A DNA stretch of 64,000 bases from Butyribacter intestini (GTDB taxonomy: Bacteria > Bacillota > Clostridia > Lachnospirales > Lachnospiraceae), in NCBI GenBank assembly GCA_001414325.1, contig LLKB01000001.1:873699-937698 (forward strand). The letters are read 5' to 3'. A program made the translations under genes and the position numbers. The notes beneath the pieces were generated by a model that saw only the letters and a list, made by a program, of their open reading frames with translations, did not search any database and was not told the DNA's origin. This document shows, one piece after another, positions 36,048 through 45,261 of this stretch (position 1 is the first letter of the stretch; each line of letters begins with the position of its first letter).

Positions 36048-36836
36048 ATGGGAGAAGTAATAGTAGTCACATCCGGAAAAGGTGGTGTGGGAAAGACAAC
36101 TACAACCGCCAATTTGGGCACAGGTCTTGCAATGGAGGGAAAGAAAGTCGTTCTTATTGATACTGATATAGGACTTAGAAATCTCGATGTGGTTATGGGA
36201 CTTGAAAACAGGATAGTTTATAATCTTGTGGATGTCATAGAAAATAACTGCCGTATAAAGCAGGCACTTATCAAGGATAAGAGGCATCAGAATCTTTTTC
36301 TTTTACCATCTGCACAGACAAAGGATAAGACTGCAGTTAGTCCTGAACAGATGAAAAAACTTGCTGACGAGCTTAGGAATGAATATGATTACATAATCAT
36401 GGACTGCCCTGCCGGAATCGAACAGGGATTTCAGAATGCAATAGCAGGAGCAGACAGAGCATTGGTAGTTACTACACCTGAGGTATCAGCAGTAAGAGAT
36501 GCGGACAGGATTATAGGACTTCTCGAAGCAAATGAGATTACAAAGACGCATCTTATCGTGAACAGACTCAGGTCGGACATGGTAAAAGAGGGGAATATGA
36601 TGTCAAGTGATGATGTTGTCGATATTCTCGGTATCGACCTTATAGGTATTGTGCCTGATGATGAGCACATTATCACATCAACAAACAACGGTGAGCCGTT
36701 AGTAGGTTCTGACTGCCTTGCAGGACAGGCGTATATGAATATATGTAAGAGAGTGATGGGAGAAGATGTTCCTTATTTGAACCTTGATGTTAAGGAAGGA
36801 TTTTTCCAAAAATTATCAGCAATTTTCAAAAAATAA
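36048..36836 (+). CDS. minD: Septum-site determining ATPase MinD
   Basis: 262 residues with the deviant Walker A motif GKGGVGKTT (residues 10-18), DTDIGLRNLD, MDCPAGIEQG and a C-terminal amphipathic segment (GFFQKLSAIFKK) for membrane binding. It recruits MinC and is released by MinE. The ATG follows ACAGGAGGAAACAGAAA. Confidence 0.98.
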   Translation: MGEVIVVTSGKGGVGKTTTTANLGTGLAMEGKKVVLIDTDIGLRNLDVVMGLENRIVYNLVDVIENNCRIKQALIKDKRHQNLFLLPSAQTKDKTAVSPEQMKKLADELRNEYDYIIMDCPAGIEQGFQNAIAGADRALVVTTPEVSAVRDADRIIGLLEANEITKTHLIVNRLRSDMVKEGNMMSSDDVVDILGIDLIGIVPDDEHIITSTNNGEPLVGSDCLAGQAYMNICKRVMGEDVPYLNLDVKEGFFQKLSAIFKK

Positions 36837-36864
36837 ATTAAATTCAGATTAGTGGAGGAGCATC

Positions 36865-37149
36865 ATGGGACTTTTCTCAAATTTTTTTAGAAGCTCTGAG
36901 AGCAGCAGTGATGTTGCAAAGAGGAGATTAAAGGTGGCTATAACTTCGGATAGAGCCGTTTGTTCTCCGGAGCTTATGGAACAGATGAAAAATGACATTA
37001 TTCAGGTCATTTCAAAATATGTAGATATTGATACGGAAGGACTTGATATAAAAGTAACAAAGACAGAGCTTGATGAAACATCAGGAACGGTTAATGCACT
37101 TTTGGCAAATATTCCGATTAAAGAGGGATCAAGAAATTTCCGTAAATAA
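36865..37149 (+). CDS. minE: Cell division topological specificity factor MinE
   Basis: 94 residues. The N-terminal amphipathic helix (MGLFSNFFRS) and the RLKVAITSDRAVCSP segment match MinE. Its presence means this Firmicute probably uses the MinE-driven oscillating system rather than DivIVA/MinJ alone. The ATG follows GTGGAGGAGCATC. Confidence 0.95.
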   Translation: MGLFSNFFRSSESSSDVAKRRLKVAITSDRAVCSPELMEQMKNDIIQVISKYVDIDTEGLDIKVTKTELDETSGTVNALLANIPIKEGSRNFRK

Positions 37150-37172
37150 ATGAAAGGTTAGGATGAGTTGTA

Positions 37173-38390
37173 ATGATCAACCGAATCAGGCAGTATGATT
37201 GGAAGAAGTATAACTTTTCACTATTATGTGTTGTAGTTACACTTTGTATATTGGGAGTATATTGTGTAAGAATGGCAGGAGGAACCGATAAAGGGTATTC
37301 TCTTATGAAAGGTCAGGTAGTAGGTCTTATATTTGGATTATTTATCGTTGCCATTGTATCTGTGATAGATTATCATTTTATATGCCAGTTTTCTATTGTA
37401 TATTATATAGTAGGAATACTGCTTACACTTGCTGTTCACACACCTTTAGGAACTGACAATAATACAGGAACATACCGATGGATAAAACTCGGACCTATTT
37501 CGTTCCAGCCGACTGAGCTTATGAAGATTATACTTATAATAACGCTTGCAACACTTTTTGCGGCACTTCATTCAAAACTTGATAAGTTTTCTTCAGTCAT
37601 AAAGATATGTATTATTGCGATAGTTCCGATATTTGCAATCCTGACACAGCCTGATTTGTCATCAAGTCTTGTCGGTGTATTTATAATGTGTATTATGATA
37701 TTTATCGGCGGTGTGACATACCGTATCATTGTGCCTGTACTTATAGCAGCCGTACCGGTCAGTATCTTTTTGGGCTGGTATATACAGATACCGCACAATT
37801 TTATATTGCACGGTTATCAGTATAACCGAATACAGGCATGGCTTCATCCTGACACTTATCCAAATGCTGACAATCTTAACTGGCAGCAAAATTCGGCAAT
37901 CAAAGCTATAGCATCCGGACAGCTTTACGGCAAATTTATCCAGGATGGCGGAAAAGGTCTTGAGAGCAGAACTTACAATGGTGTCGGCATCCGTGAAAGT
38001 GACTTTATCTGGTCTGTTGTTGGCGAGGAATTCGGCTTCATAGGATGTTGTATCATATTACTATTATTTGCAATAGTTATTTTTAAATGTTTTATGGTTG
38101 CAAAAAAAGCACAGGATTATCTTGGAAAAATGATAGCAGTAGGAGTGGCTGCCATGTTTATGTTTCAGGTATTTGCAAATATCTGTGTTGCAACATTTAT
38201 ATTTCCAAATACGGGACTTCCACTTCCGTTTATCAGTAACGGTTTAAGTTCCATGATTTCATCAATGATAGGTATAGGATTGGTTATGAATATTGGTATT
38301 CAGCCTGCCAAATCAAGTAAAGAGGGATTTACTATGAGAAATCTCAATTCATCTGAAAACAGTGATGATGAGATAGGGCTGGATATTTAA
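37173..38390 (+). CDS. rodA: RodA: SEDS peptidoglycan glycosyltransferase
   Basis: 405 residues with about ten membrane helices of the FtsW/RodA/SpoVE family. Conserved segments include RWIKLGPISFQPTELMK, the extracellular loop with YNGVGIRESDFIWSVVGEEFG, and GLPLPFISNG near the C terminus. Its location in the mre/min cluster with PBP2 points to RodA rather than FtsW. The cytoplasmic tail is short and acidic. Confidence 0.92.
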   Translation: MINRIRQYDWKKYNFSLLCVVVTLCILGVYCVRMAGGTDKGYSLMKGQVVGLIFGLFIVAIVSVIDYHFICQFSIVYYIVGILLTLAVHTPLGTDNNTGTYRWIKLGPISFQPTELMKIILIITLATLFAALHSKLDKFSSVIKICIIAIVPIFAILTQPDLSSSLVGVFIMCIMIFIGGVTYRIIVPVLIAAVPVSIFLGWYIQIPHNFILHGYQYNRIQAWLHPDTYPNADNLNWQQNSAIKAIASGQLYGKFIQDGGKGLESRTYNGVGIRESDFIWSVVGEEFGFIGCCIILLLFAIVIFKCFMVAKKAQDYLGKMIAVGVAAMFMFQVFANICVATFIFPNTGLPLPFISNGLSSMISSMIGIGLVMNIGIQPAKSSKEGFTMRNLNSSENSDDEIGLDI

Positions 38391-38424
38391 TTATATATTA
38401 GTATAGATAGAAATGAGGGATACG

Positions 38425-38832
38425 ATGAACATTGGATTAATTGCACATGATGCAAAAAAAATACTTATGCAGAATTTCGCTATAGCCTATAGAGGCATTC
38501 TCAGTAAACATGACATATATGCGACAGGAACTACGGGGCGTCTTATTGAGGAGGTGACAAATCTCAATATACACAAATATCTTGCCGGACATTTGGGCGG
38601 AGAACAGCAGCTTGCATCACAGATAGAGCACAATCAGATAGATATGGTTATATTTTTAAGAGATCCACTCTCTCCTAAATCACACGAGCCGGATGTAAAT
38701 AATGTTATTCATTTATGTGATACATACAACATTCCGTTTGCTACAAATCTTGCAACGGCAGAACTTCTTATAAAGGCACTTGACAGAGGCGATCTTGAGT
38801 GGCGTGAAATATTAAAAAAAGAGGGACTGTAG
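38425..38832 (+). CDS. mgsA: Methylglyoxal synthase
   Basis: 135 residues. The motifs TGTTGRL, GHLGGEQQLAS and FLRDPLSPKSHEPDV match MgsA, which converts dihydroxyacetone phosphate to methylglyoxal. Its place behind rodA is seen in other clostridia but has no evident functional reason. The ATG at 38425 follows AATGAGGGATACG and is preferred to the in-frame ATG at 38413. Confidence 0.95.
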   Translation: MNIGLIAHDAKKILMQNFAIAYRGILSKHDIYATGTTGRLIEEVTNLNIHKYLAGHLGGEQQLASQIEHNQIDMVIFLRDPLSPKSHEPDVNNVIHLCDTYNIPFATNLATAELLIKALDRGDLEWREILKKEGL

Positions 38833-38880
38833 GCTTGTGTAGAAAAATCGGACAGTCAGAATATATGGAGGACTGATTTC

Positions 38881-39888
38881 ATGACTGAAAAATTTAACAA
38901 ATGTAAAAAAAACAGCAGAAAGATTGTTACAATACTGCTTGTTTCATTGCTGCTTACAGGCTGTGAGACTGATATATCTGTATTCGATAATTATGAGATT
39001 CCATTATCACAGAGCAGTGAACAGGATATATCAGAGGGTACAACTGCGGATAATATAGATAGTGAGTTTCTTTCTGCAGACATATGTGTAGTACCCAAAA
39101 AGAAGCAGTCGCAGAAAGATTCTTTTATGACGGCAGGGGCATCGCTTATTTTTGATAATACACACAATAAAATGCTTTATGCAGATAACATTTATACAAA
39201 GATGTATCCTGCAAGTACGACAAAGATAGTGACGGCTCTTGTTGCACTAAAATACGGAAACCTAAATGATGAGGTGACGATAAGCTACAATGCTACTCAT
39301 ATAAATGAGTATGGTGCCAAGTTGTGTGGTTTTGCGGAGGGTGACAAGATTACTTTGAAAAAACTTCTCTATTCATTCCTTATATGTTCGGGTAATGATG
39401 CTGGTATTGCCATTGCTGAACATATTGCGGGAAGTGTAGACAAGTTTGCGGCAATGATGAATAAAGAAGTAAAGGCTCTTGGGTGTTCAGGTTCAAACTT
39501 TGTAAATCCACACGGTCTGCATGATGATAATCATTATACGACACCGTATGATCTTTATCTTGTATTCCATGAACTGCTAAAATATGATGTATTTATGGAT
39601 ATAATAAATCATTCTTCATACAAGGCAGAGTTTAACGGAGCAGATGGAAATAAAAAAACATTATGGTTTACTTCGACAGATAAATACCTTCTTGGAAGTG
39701 CTAAGGCTCCTGAGGGGGTGACTGTTATAGGTGGAAAGACCGGAACAACATCTATGGCAGGTTCTAATCTTATCCTTTATTCAAAAAACAGCAATGGAAA
39801 CAGCTATATTTCTGTTGTTATGCATGCAAGTGATTCATTTAGTCTCTATTCACAGATGAGTCATCTTCTCGAATTGGAAAATCAATAA
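38881..39888 (+). CDS. D-alanyl-D-alanine carboxypeptidase, lipoprotein (DacF/PBP5-like)
   Basis: 335 residues. The N terminus has a lipoprotein signal ending in the lipobox LLTGC (about residues 24-28), so it is anchored outside the membrane. Active-site motifs of S11 peptidases follow: SxxK in PASTTKIVTAL, SxN in CSGNDAGIA and KTG in GGKTGTTSMAG. It trims the terminal D-Ala of peptidoglycan stem peptides. The C-terminal PBP5 beta domain is missing, so this is a short form. A bidirectional terminator follows. Confidence 0.93.
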   Translation: MTEKFNKCKKNSRKIVTILLVSLLLTGCETDISVFDNYEIPLSQSSEQDISEGTTADNIDSEFLSADICVVPKKKQSQKDSFMTAGASLIFDNTHNKMLYADNIYTKMYPASTTKIVTALVALKYGNLNDEVTISYNATHINEYGAKLCGFAEGDKITLKKLLYSFLICSGNDAGIAIAEHIAGSVDKFAAMMNKEVKALGCSGSNFVNPHGLHDDNHYTTPYDLYLVFHELLKYDVFMDIINHSSYKAEFNGADGNKKTLWFTSTDKYLLGSAKAPEGVTVIGGKTGTTSMAGSNLILYSKNSNGNSYISVVMHASDSFSLYSQMSHLLELENQ

Positions 39889-39951
39889 AATAGTGAAGTC
39901 AGCGTTTTTATTATAGTGTGATATTGCAATGCGGACATTTTGCTATTCAAT

Positions 39952-39997
39952 AAAAAGTCATGTGTTTGATAAATCATCATCATTCACATGACTTTTT
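39952..39997. terminator. Bidirectional terminator between dacF-like and DUF378 genes
   Basis: AAAAAGTCATGTG pairs perfectly with CACATGACTTTTT across a 20-base loop; A- and T-runs on both sides allow use in both directions. Confidence 0.85.
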
Positions 39998-40040
39998 GAG
40001 TTTACGCTTTATAAAAATACTTTTTTAAATTAATACCAAA

Positions 40041-40247
40041 TTAGTATTCTCCGGCTGAACGGATGCGTCCAAAGTAACTGATGGCATAAAGCCCGCTTAT
40101 ACCTACGGCAGCATAAATTATTCTTGAAAGAATACTCATGTCACCGAATAATACTCTTACGAGATCAAAGCGTAAAAATCCGATAAGTCCCCAGTTGACA
40201 GCACCTATAACAACAAGTGTCAATAAAATATAATCTAATGTTTTCAC
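40041..40247 (-). CDS. DUF378 small membrane protein
   Basis: 68 residues with two membrane helices, and the DUF378 pattern LDYILLTLVVIGAVNWG near the N terminus and IIYAAVGISGLYA near the C terminus. The function of the family is unknown. It is transcribed leftwards with a TGGAGGCATATAG ribosome site and shares a terminator with the dacF-like gene. Confidence 0.9.
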   Translation of the reverse strand: MKTLDYILLTLVVIGAVNWGLIGFLRFDLVRVLFGDMSILSRIIYAAVGISGLYAISYFGRIRSAGEY

Positions 40248-40333
40248 TATATGCCTCCATTCAAAAATTTATTTTATCATTATTATGCTGCGTCTTGGAA
40301 AATTTTATTCAAAAAAAATCAAATAATTTAAGG

Positions 40334-40363
40334 TTGCACAGTTAAGTTTAATAGGTGTATAAT
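40334..40363 (+). promoter_or_regulatory. Promoter of the M14 carboxypeptidase gene
   Basis: TTGCAC (40334-40339), 18 bases, TATAAT (40358-40363), about 90 bases before the TTG start. Confidence 0.65.
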
Positions 40364-40450
40364 ACTTAGGCATATTTATATGTAATAAAATTAAGTCAGG
40401 TTAAATATGTTTTATTTTGACTAAAAGTAACTGGAAGGAAGGAAATAGTT

Positions 40451-42193
40451 TTGAAAAAACATAAATCGATAGTATCACTATTGCTTGTTACGGCAATTAT
40501 ATTAGGAAATATTACCGGTACAGTTCCGGCTCATGCCGAAAAAAACATTGGAACAGAGTTTTTCGATAATTGTTTTAAAACAGCAGAGATAACCGAAACT
40601 CAGAATAACAATGCGACACCGTCAGCGATTACAACACCGTCAACAGTAGTTGCAACTACCCCTCCGGCAGTTGTGACACCCAAACCAACTAAGAAACCGA
40701 CACCAAAACCGAAGCCGCATAAAACAAAGGCAAAAAAACAGGTGTTGAAAGTCCGGGCATCACAGAGCGGAAAAGCTCATGCAAGATTGAAATGGAACTC
40801 GATAAAGGGTGCTGATAAATATAAGATAAAAATATCAGGCGGCATAAAAAAAACAATAAAATTAAGCAGTAGAAAAAGAAGATACAGTTTTAAAATAAAA
40901 GCAGGAAAAGTATATCATGTAAAAGTTACTGCATTAAAAGGGAAAAAAGTGTTAGCTCATTCAAAAAGGGTCACTGTATGCCAGCCGGTAAGAGTATCAA
41001 AAATGAGATATACAAGATTGTCAGACAAAAAGGTTTTGATAACCTGGAAAAGAGGAAAACATACAAAACAATTTATTATATATAGAAAAACCGGCAGTGG
41101 AAAGTATAATGTTATCGGAAGTTCCAGAAAAAGCAGATATGTCGATAATAAAATTTCATCCGGCAAAAATTATAAGTATATAGTTAAATCAATAAATGTT
41201 GTTTCTAAAGCGAAGTATAGTTCCAATAATAGAGGAACCGCTTTTACTACCAAAAAAATAGTAGCAACTTCACATCAGAAATATACATATAAAGAGATGG
41301 CATCGGATATATCACTTCTTAAAAGAACATATTCCAAATATGTAAATGTTAAAAATCTTGGAAAAAGCTGTGATAATCGAAAAATATATGATGTTGTGAT
41401 AGGAAATCAGAAGTCTGGGAGGTCTCTTATCGTAATAGGAGCAATTCATGCAAGAGAATACATGACTACGCAGCTTTGTATGGCACAAATAGAATTATAT
41501 CTTCAGAATTATAATGACAAAATCGGAGTGACATCGACGAATGAGGTTTTAAACAGAATAGCAGTTCACTATATTCCTATGGCAAACCCTGACGGTGTTT
41601 CAATATCGCAATCAGGTCTGTCAGCCATACAAAACGCATCACTTAAAAATGCTTTAAAAAAGATGCCTGGTGCTGATAAAACAAAATATTGGAAAGCAAA
41701 TGCCCGTGGTGTCGACCTGAATAAAAACTTTAATTATAATTATATCGCAAAATATGGCGGAAAACGGGGAAGTGAAGGCTATACCGGTGAATCGGTAAAC
41801 AGTGAACCTGAGACAAAGGCTATAGTGGCTTTTCTTGACAAAATGAAATCTTCCGGTACGCTTAAGGGTCTTATAAACTACCATGCTACCGGTTCGATAC
41901 TTTTTGGTGATGCAAAGGGAAGTGTTAAACCTGTTGTTACAAAAATGTATGAACTTGCAAAAAAAATAACCGGCTATGCGGATAGTTCCGGGTATGAAGA
42001 AAGTGTAAATGAACATTCAAAAAAGAAAAATATTGGTAACCTCAGAGAATATGCGATGTATAAAAAGAACATCCCATGTATAACATTGGAGATAGGTAAA
42101 AATGCTTGTCCTTTGTCTGCCGGTGAATTTTATTCAATATGGAAAAAAAATAAGGTACTTGTTTTAAAAGAAGCAAAATTATTTACGAAATAA
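40451..42193 (+). CDS. Secreted M14 zinc carboxypeptidase with FN3-like domains
   Basis: 580 residues. A signal peptide ends at about AHA-EKN (residue 29). A Thr/Pro/Lys linker (about 55-95) is followed by two fibronectin-III-like domains (about 98-175 and 180-270), then the M14 domain (about 280-580). Zinc-site motifs are HAREY (H about 333, E about 336) and a His in NYHATG (about 476); the catalytic Glu is in TLEIGKN (about 546). It probably cleaves peptidoglycan stem peptides or dietary peptides outside the cell. Translation starts at TTG after GGAAGGAAGGAAATAGTT; no ATG is better placed. Its very high Lys content gives a basic, wall-binding character. Confidence 0.87.
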   Translation: MKKHKSIVSLLLVTAIILGNITGTVPAHAEKNIGTEFFDNCFKTAEITETQNNNATPSAITTPSTVVATTPPAVVTPKPTKKPTPKPKPHKTKAKKQVLKVRASQSGKAHARLKWNSIKGADKYKIKISGGIKKTIKLSSRKRRYSFKIKAGKVYHVKVTALKGKKVLAHSKRVTVCQPVRVSKMRYTRLSDKKVLITWKRGKHTKQFIIYRKTGSGKYNVIGSSRKSRYVDNKISSGKNYKYIVKSINVVSKAKYSSNNRGTAFTTKKIVATSHQKYTYKEMASDISLLKRTYSKYVNVKNLGKSCDNRKIYDVVIGNQKSGRSLIVIGAIHAREYMTTQLCMAQIELYLQNYNDKIGVTSTNEVLNRIAVHYIPMANPDGVSISQSGLSAIQNASLKNALKKMPGADKTKYWKANARGVDLNKNFNYNYIAKYGGKRGSEGYTGESVNSEPETKAIVAFLDKMKSSGTLKGLINYHATGSILFGDAKGSVKPVVTKMYELAKKITGYADSSGYEESVNEHSKKKNIGNLREYAMYKKNIPCITLEIGKNACPLSAGEFYSIWKKNKVLVLKEAKLFTK

Positions 42194-42198
42194 AAATT

Positions 42199-42214
42199 GA
42201 GTACATATGTACTC
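42199..42214. repeat. 16-bp palindrome GAGTACATATGTACTC
   Basis: A perfect palindrome six bases after the M14 stop codon; it differs at one base from the palindrome beyond typA at 13413. Confidence 0.5.
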
Positions 42215-42278
42215 TAGCTGAAATAACTCGTTTTGAGGAGATACCGAGAGTGCATTATATACAGAAAAGAGGATTATT

Positions 42279-42935
42279 ATGAGATACAAACTTGCTGTTT
42301 TTGATATGGATGGAACTATTTTAAATACTTTAGAGGATCTTGCTGACAGTACAAATTATGCATTAAAGGCAAACGGACTTCCGGAAAGAACGATTGATGA
42401 AGTCAGAAGATTTGTCGGGAATGGGATAAGGCTTCTTATAGAGAGGGCTGTTCCGGCAGATTCCGAGCCGGAACTTGTTGATGAAGTTTTTGAAACATTC
42501 AAAAAATATTATAAAACACATTGTGCCGTAAAGACAAGACCATATGATGGTATAAAAGAAGTGCTTGTGTCACTCAGAAAAGCAGGCTGTCTGACAGCGG
42601 TTGTGTCAAACAAAGCGGATTTCGCCGTTCAGGACTTATGTAAGGACTATTTTGATGGACTTTTTGATTTCGCCGTAGGTGAGAGGGAGGGCATCAAGAA
42701 AAAGCCTGCACCTGACAGCGTGTATGAAGTGCTTACAAAATTAAAAACAAAAAAAGAAGATGCAGTTTATATAGGTGACTCAGATGTTGATTTTGCCACA
42801 TCCGTAAATGCAGGAATGGATGTTATAATGGTAGGTTGGGGATTTAGAGACGAGGAGTTTCTCCGTGAAAAAGGAGCAAAAAGGATTATAAAGCAGCCGT
42901 CAGAAATTCTTGATATTATTCTTGGAGAAGACTAA
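42279..42935 (+). CDS. HAD family hydrolase (phosphoglycolate phosphatase-like)
   Basis: 218 residues of the HAD Gph subgroup: motif I FDMDGTILNT (residues 8-17), motif II VVSNKADF, and motif III with KKKPAPDSVY and GDSDVDF. An alpha-helical cap lies between motifs I and II. It likely dephosphorylates a small phosphorylated metabolite; the substrate is not determined. The ATG follows AAGAGGATTATT. Confidence 0.9.
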   Translation: MRYKLAVFDMDGTILNTLEDLADSTNYALKANGLPERTIDEVRRFVGNGIRLLIERAVPADSEPELVDEVFETFKKYYKTHCAVKTRPYDGIKEVLVSLRKAGCLTAVVSNKADFAVQDLCKDYFDGLFDFAVGEREGIKKKPAPDSVYEVLTKLKTKKEDAVYIGDSDVDFATSVNAGMDVIMVGWGFRDEEFLREKGAKRIIKQPSEILDIILGED

Positions 42936-42999
42936 TTGAACTGTTACAGCTTATCGGATATTTGATTACACGGATTGCATTTAAGAAAAGAGGGACAGT

Positions 43000-43869
43000 A
43001 TGTCAGAAAAAACAAAGGGTATTTTATGTATCATATTTTCAGCATTATCATTTGCGTTTATGAGTCTGTTCATAAAATTATCGGGAGATATACCGACATT
43101 ACAGAAATCATTTTTTAGAAATTTTGTAGCAGCACTTGTGGCATTTGCGATGCTAAAGAAAAATCATACTCCTTTGAAATGCAGCAAAGAAAGCTTTAAA
43201 TATGTATTTGGCAGAGCGTTTTTTGGAACGGTCGGTATATTTTGTAATTTTTATGGTGTTGACCATCTTAATATAGCTGATGCATCAATGCTAAACAAAT
43301 TATCTCCGTTTTTTGCCATAATCTTTTCATTTTTTATATTGAAAGAAAAGGTTGCAAATTATCAGATAGGCTGTCTGCTCACGGCTATAATCGGTGCAAT
43401 GTTTATCTTAAAACCGTCAGGCAGTGCGATGTTATCAGTTCCGGCACTTATAGCAATGGTAGGAGGTATGGGTGCAGGTATGGCATATACACTTCTTCGG
43501 AAAGCTACAGGCATGGGGGTAAAGGGACCGTTTATAGTATTTTTCTTCTCGGTATTTTCGTGCCTTTGTTCGCTTCCATATTGCATATTTAACTACACGC
43601 ATATGGAGCCTATACAGTGTTTTTATCTCTTTATGACAGGTGTTGCCGCAACTTTCGGACAATTTTTCATAACGGCGGCATATTCACATGCACCTGCAAA
43701 AGAGCTTTCTGTATATGATTATTCAAATGTTATATTTGCCGGAATACTTGGTTTTATCATACTTGGGGAGGTGCCTGATGTTTTCAGTTATATAGGATGT
43801 GTACTGATAATAGCACCGGCAGTTATAATGTTTATCGTAGGAAATAAAAGAGAATTAAAGGAGGCATAA
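43000..43869 (+). CDS. DMT superfamily (EamA) transporter
   Basis: 289 residues, ten membrane helices in two EamA repeats. Not closely similar in sequence to the EamA protein at 1010. Substrate unknown. The stop is followed after two bases by the DUF3877 start, suggesting co-translation. Confidence 0.88.
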   Translation: MSEKTKGILCIIFSALSFAFMSLFIKLSGDIPTLQKSFFRNFVAALVAFAMLKKNHTPLKCSKESFKYVFGRAFFGTVGIFCNFYGVDHLNIADASMLNKLSPFFAIIFSFFILKEKVANYQIGCLLTAIIGAMFILKPSGSAMLSVPALIAMVGGMGAGMAYTLLRKATGMGVKGPFIVFFFSVFSCLCSLPYCIFNYTHMEPIQCFYLFMTGVAATFGQFFITAAYSHAPAKELSVYDYSNVIFAGILGFIILGEVPDVFSYIGCVLIIAPAVIMFIVGNKRELKEA

Positions 43870-43871
43870 TC

Positions 43872-44411
43872 TTGAAAGAAAAATATCTTGATATGAAAGA
43901 TAATCTGATTGATATTATAAAAGAAGAACAGGCAAAACTCGGATATAGAAAAGAAAGCATAAGATTATATTATCCTCTCGGTTCATTAAAACATCTTCTG
44001 AAGGCTGATGCTGATATAGAAAAAATGAGAGAAGTGCTGGATGATTTTTGTGACGAAGTTAAAGAGTTTTTTGGTCAGATAGAAGTTACAAACAATGGAG
44101 AGAGATTTTGTTTTAAGGTACCTGATGCGGGAGTAGAATATGTTCATGAAAATATGGCTGAAAACGAGTTTATATGTGGTCTGGTAAAACTTGTGTCAGA
44201 ACATGGCTGCACGATAGAAAAGATAAGAGAGTATTTCTTGAGTTATAATAATGATATTCATTATGAAAAGACTAAAAATGGTGAATTTGATTATCTGTTA
44301 TATTTTAACAATGGTATTCCGGATAAATATTATTATTGTTTTACGGTTGAAGAATGTCATGTAATATATCATCGTTTTCTTAAACATGATTATGAAGATT
44401 TTGAATTTTAA
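43872..44411 (+). CDS. DUF3877 family protein
   Basis: 179 residues, soluble and acidic, matching what I recall of DUF3877 (N-terminal IKEEQAKLGYRKESIRLYYPL). No catalytic motif is evident. The TTG at 43872 is chosen because GGAGG lies eight bases upstream; the first ATG in frame (43893) has none. It is close behind the DMT transporter gene. The function is unknown. Confidence 0.78.
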   Translation: MKEKYLDMKDNLIDIIKEEQAKLGYRKESIRLYYPLGSLKHLLKADADIEKMREVLDDFCDEVKEFFGQIEVTNNGERFCFKVPDAGVEYVHENMAENEFICGLVKLVSEHGCTIEKIREYFLSYNNDIHYEKTKNGEFDYLLYFNNGIPDKYYYCFTVEECHVIYHRFLKHDYEDFEF

Positions 44412-44500
44412 CACTATCAGGGAAGCCAACCCGTTCCATTACATACAGCAGTAAGTAATGGGTGAGGACTCAGATTTTTTGAAAAGGAGAGGGGATTATA

Positions 44501-45184
44501 ATGATTTGGTGCGTTGAAGATGATAACAGCATACGCGATATTGAGATATATACGCTTAAAAGTACCGGTTTTGATGCGAGAGGGTTTGAGGACGGTGATT
44601 CATTTTGGAAAGAGCTTGTAAGTACGGACACGCTTCCTGAACTTGTACTTATGGATATAATGCTTCCGGGTGAAGATGGGATCACACTTCTTAAAAAGAT
44701 GAGAGAAATGCCAAAGACAGAGGATATTCCAGTCATAATGGCGACTGCAAAGGGCATGGAATTTGACAAAGTTCAGAGCCTTGATACCGGTGCTGATGAT
44801 TATCTGGTAAAACCATTTGGCATGATGGAGATGGTTTCAAGGATAAAGGCAGTGCTTAGGAGATGTTCTCCAAAGAAGAAAGAGCATATATATTCAAACG
44901 GGGATATACATATGAATGTTGACGGACATATAGTCAGTATTGACGGCAGAGTTATCAATCTGACATTTAAAGAATATGAAATGCTCAAGCTTTTTTTGAG
45001 CAATCAGGGAATTGTCTATACAAGGGACCAGTTGTTATCGGAAATCTGGGGTGTTGATTATTTTGGAGAGACAAGAACCGTTGATATGCATATAAAAACG
45101 CTCAGGCAAAAACTCGGAGAAAGCGGCAAATGTATAAAGACCGTCCGAAATGTGGGATACAGAATGGAAACTTTTATTGAATAA
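44501..45184 (+). CDS. OmpR/PhoB-type response regulator, no adjacent kinase
   Basis: 227 residues. The receiver domain (1-120) has WCVEDDNS, VLMDIMLPGEDG (acceptor Asp), ATAKG and VKPFG. The winged-helix DNA-binding domain (about 130-225) ends with TVDMHIKTLRQKLGE and VRNVGYRME. It should activate or repress genes when phosphorylated. No histidine kinase gene lies next to it; the next gene is a chemoreceptor with its own promoter. The ATG follows AAAAGGAGAGGGGATTATA. Confidence 0.93.
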   Translation: MIWCVEDDNSIRDIEIYTLKSTGFDARGFEDGDSFWKELVSTDTLPELVLMDIMLPGEDGITLLKKMREMPKTEDIPVIMATAKGMEFDKVQSLDTGADDYLVKPFGMMEMVSRIKAVLRRCSPKKKEHIYSNGDIHMNVDGHIVSIDGRVINLTFKEYEMLKLFLSNQGIVYTRDQLLSEIWGVDYFGETRTVDMHIKTLRQKLGESGKCIKTVRNVGYRMETFIE

Positions 45185-45205
45185 TGAATGATAAGTTGTT
45201 ATAAT
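45177..45205 (+). promoter_or_regulatory. Promoter of the chemoreceptor gene
   Basis: TTGAAT (45177-45182), 17 bases, TATAAT (45200-45205). The -35 overlaps the end of the response regulator gene. Confidence 0.7.
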
Positions 45206-45261
45206 AAAAAATGTGGAAATTTTTACAATATTTTTTATAGCAAAAGTTGGAGGGTAAAAGT

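Noticed and set aside
42942-42956. Possible fourth copy of the GTAACAG element (TGAACTGTTACAG)
   Set aside because: Only about ten bases match one end; there is no partner end or internal block nearby, so chance is likely.
44412-44500. Terminator or riboswitch before the response regulator
   Set aside because: CCATTAC/GTAATGG forms a 7-bp stem, but the T-run is more than ten bases away and no conserved class is recognised.
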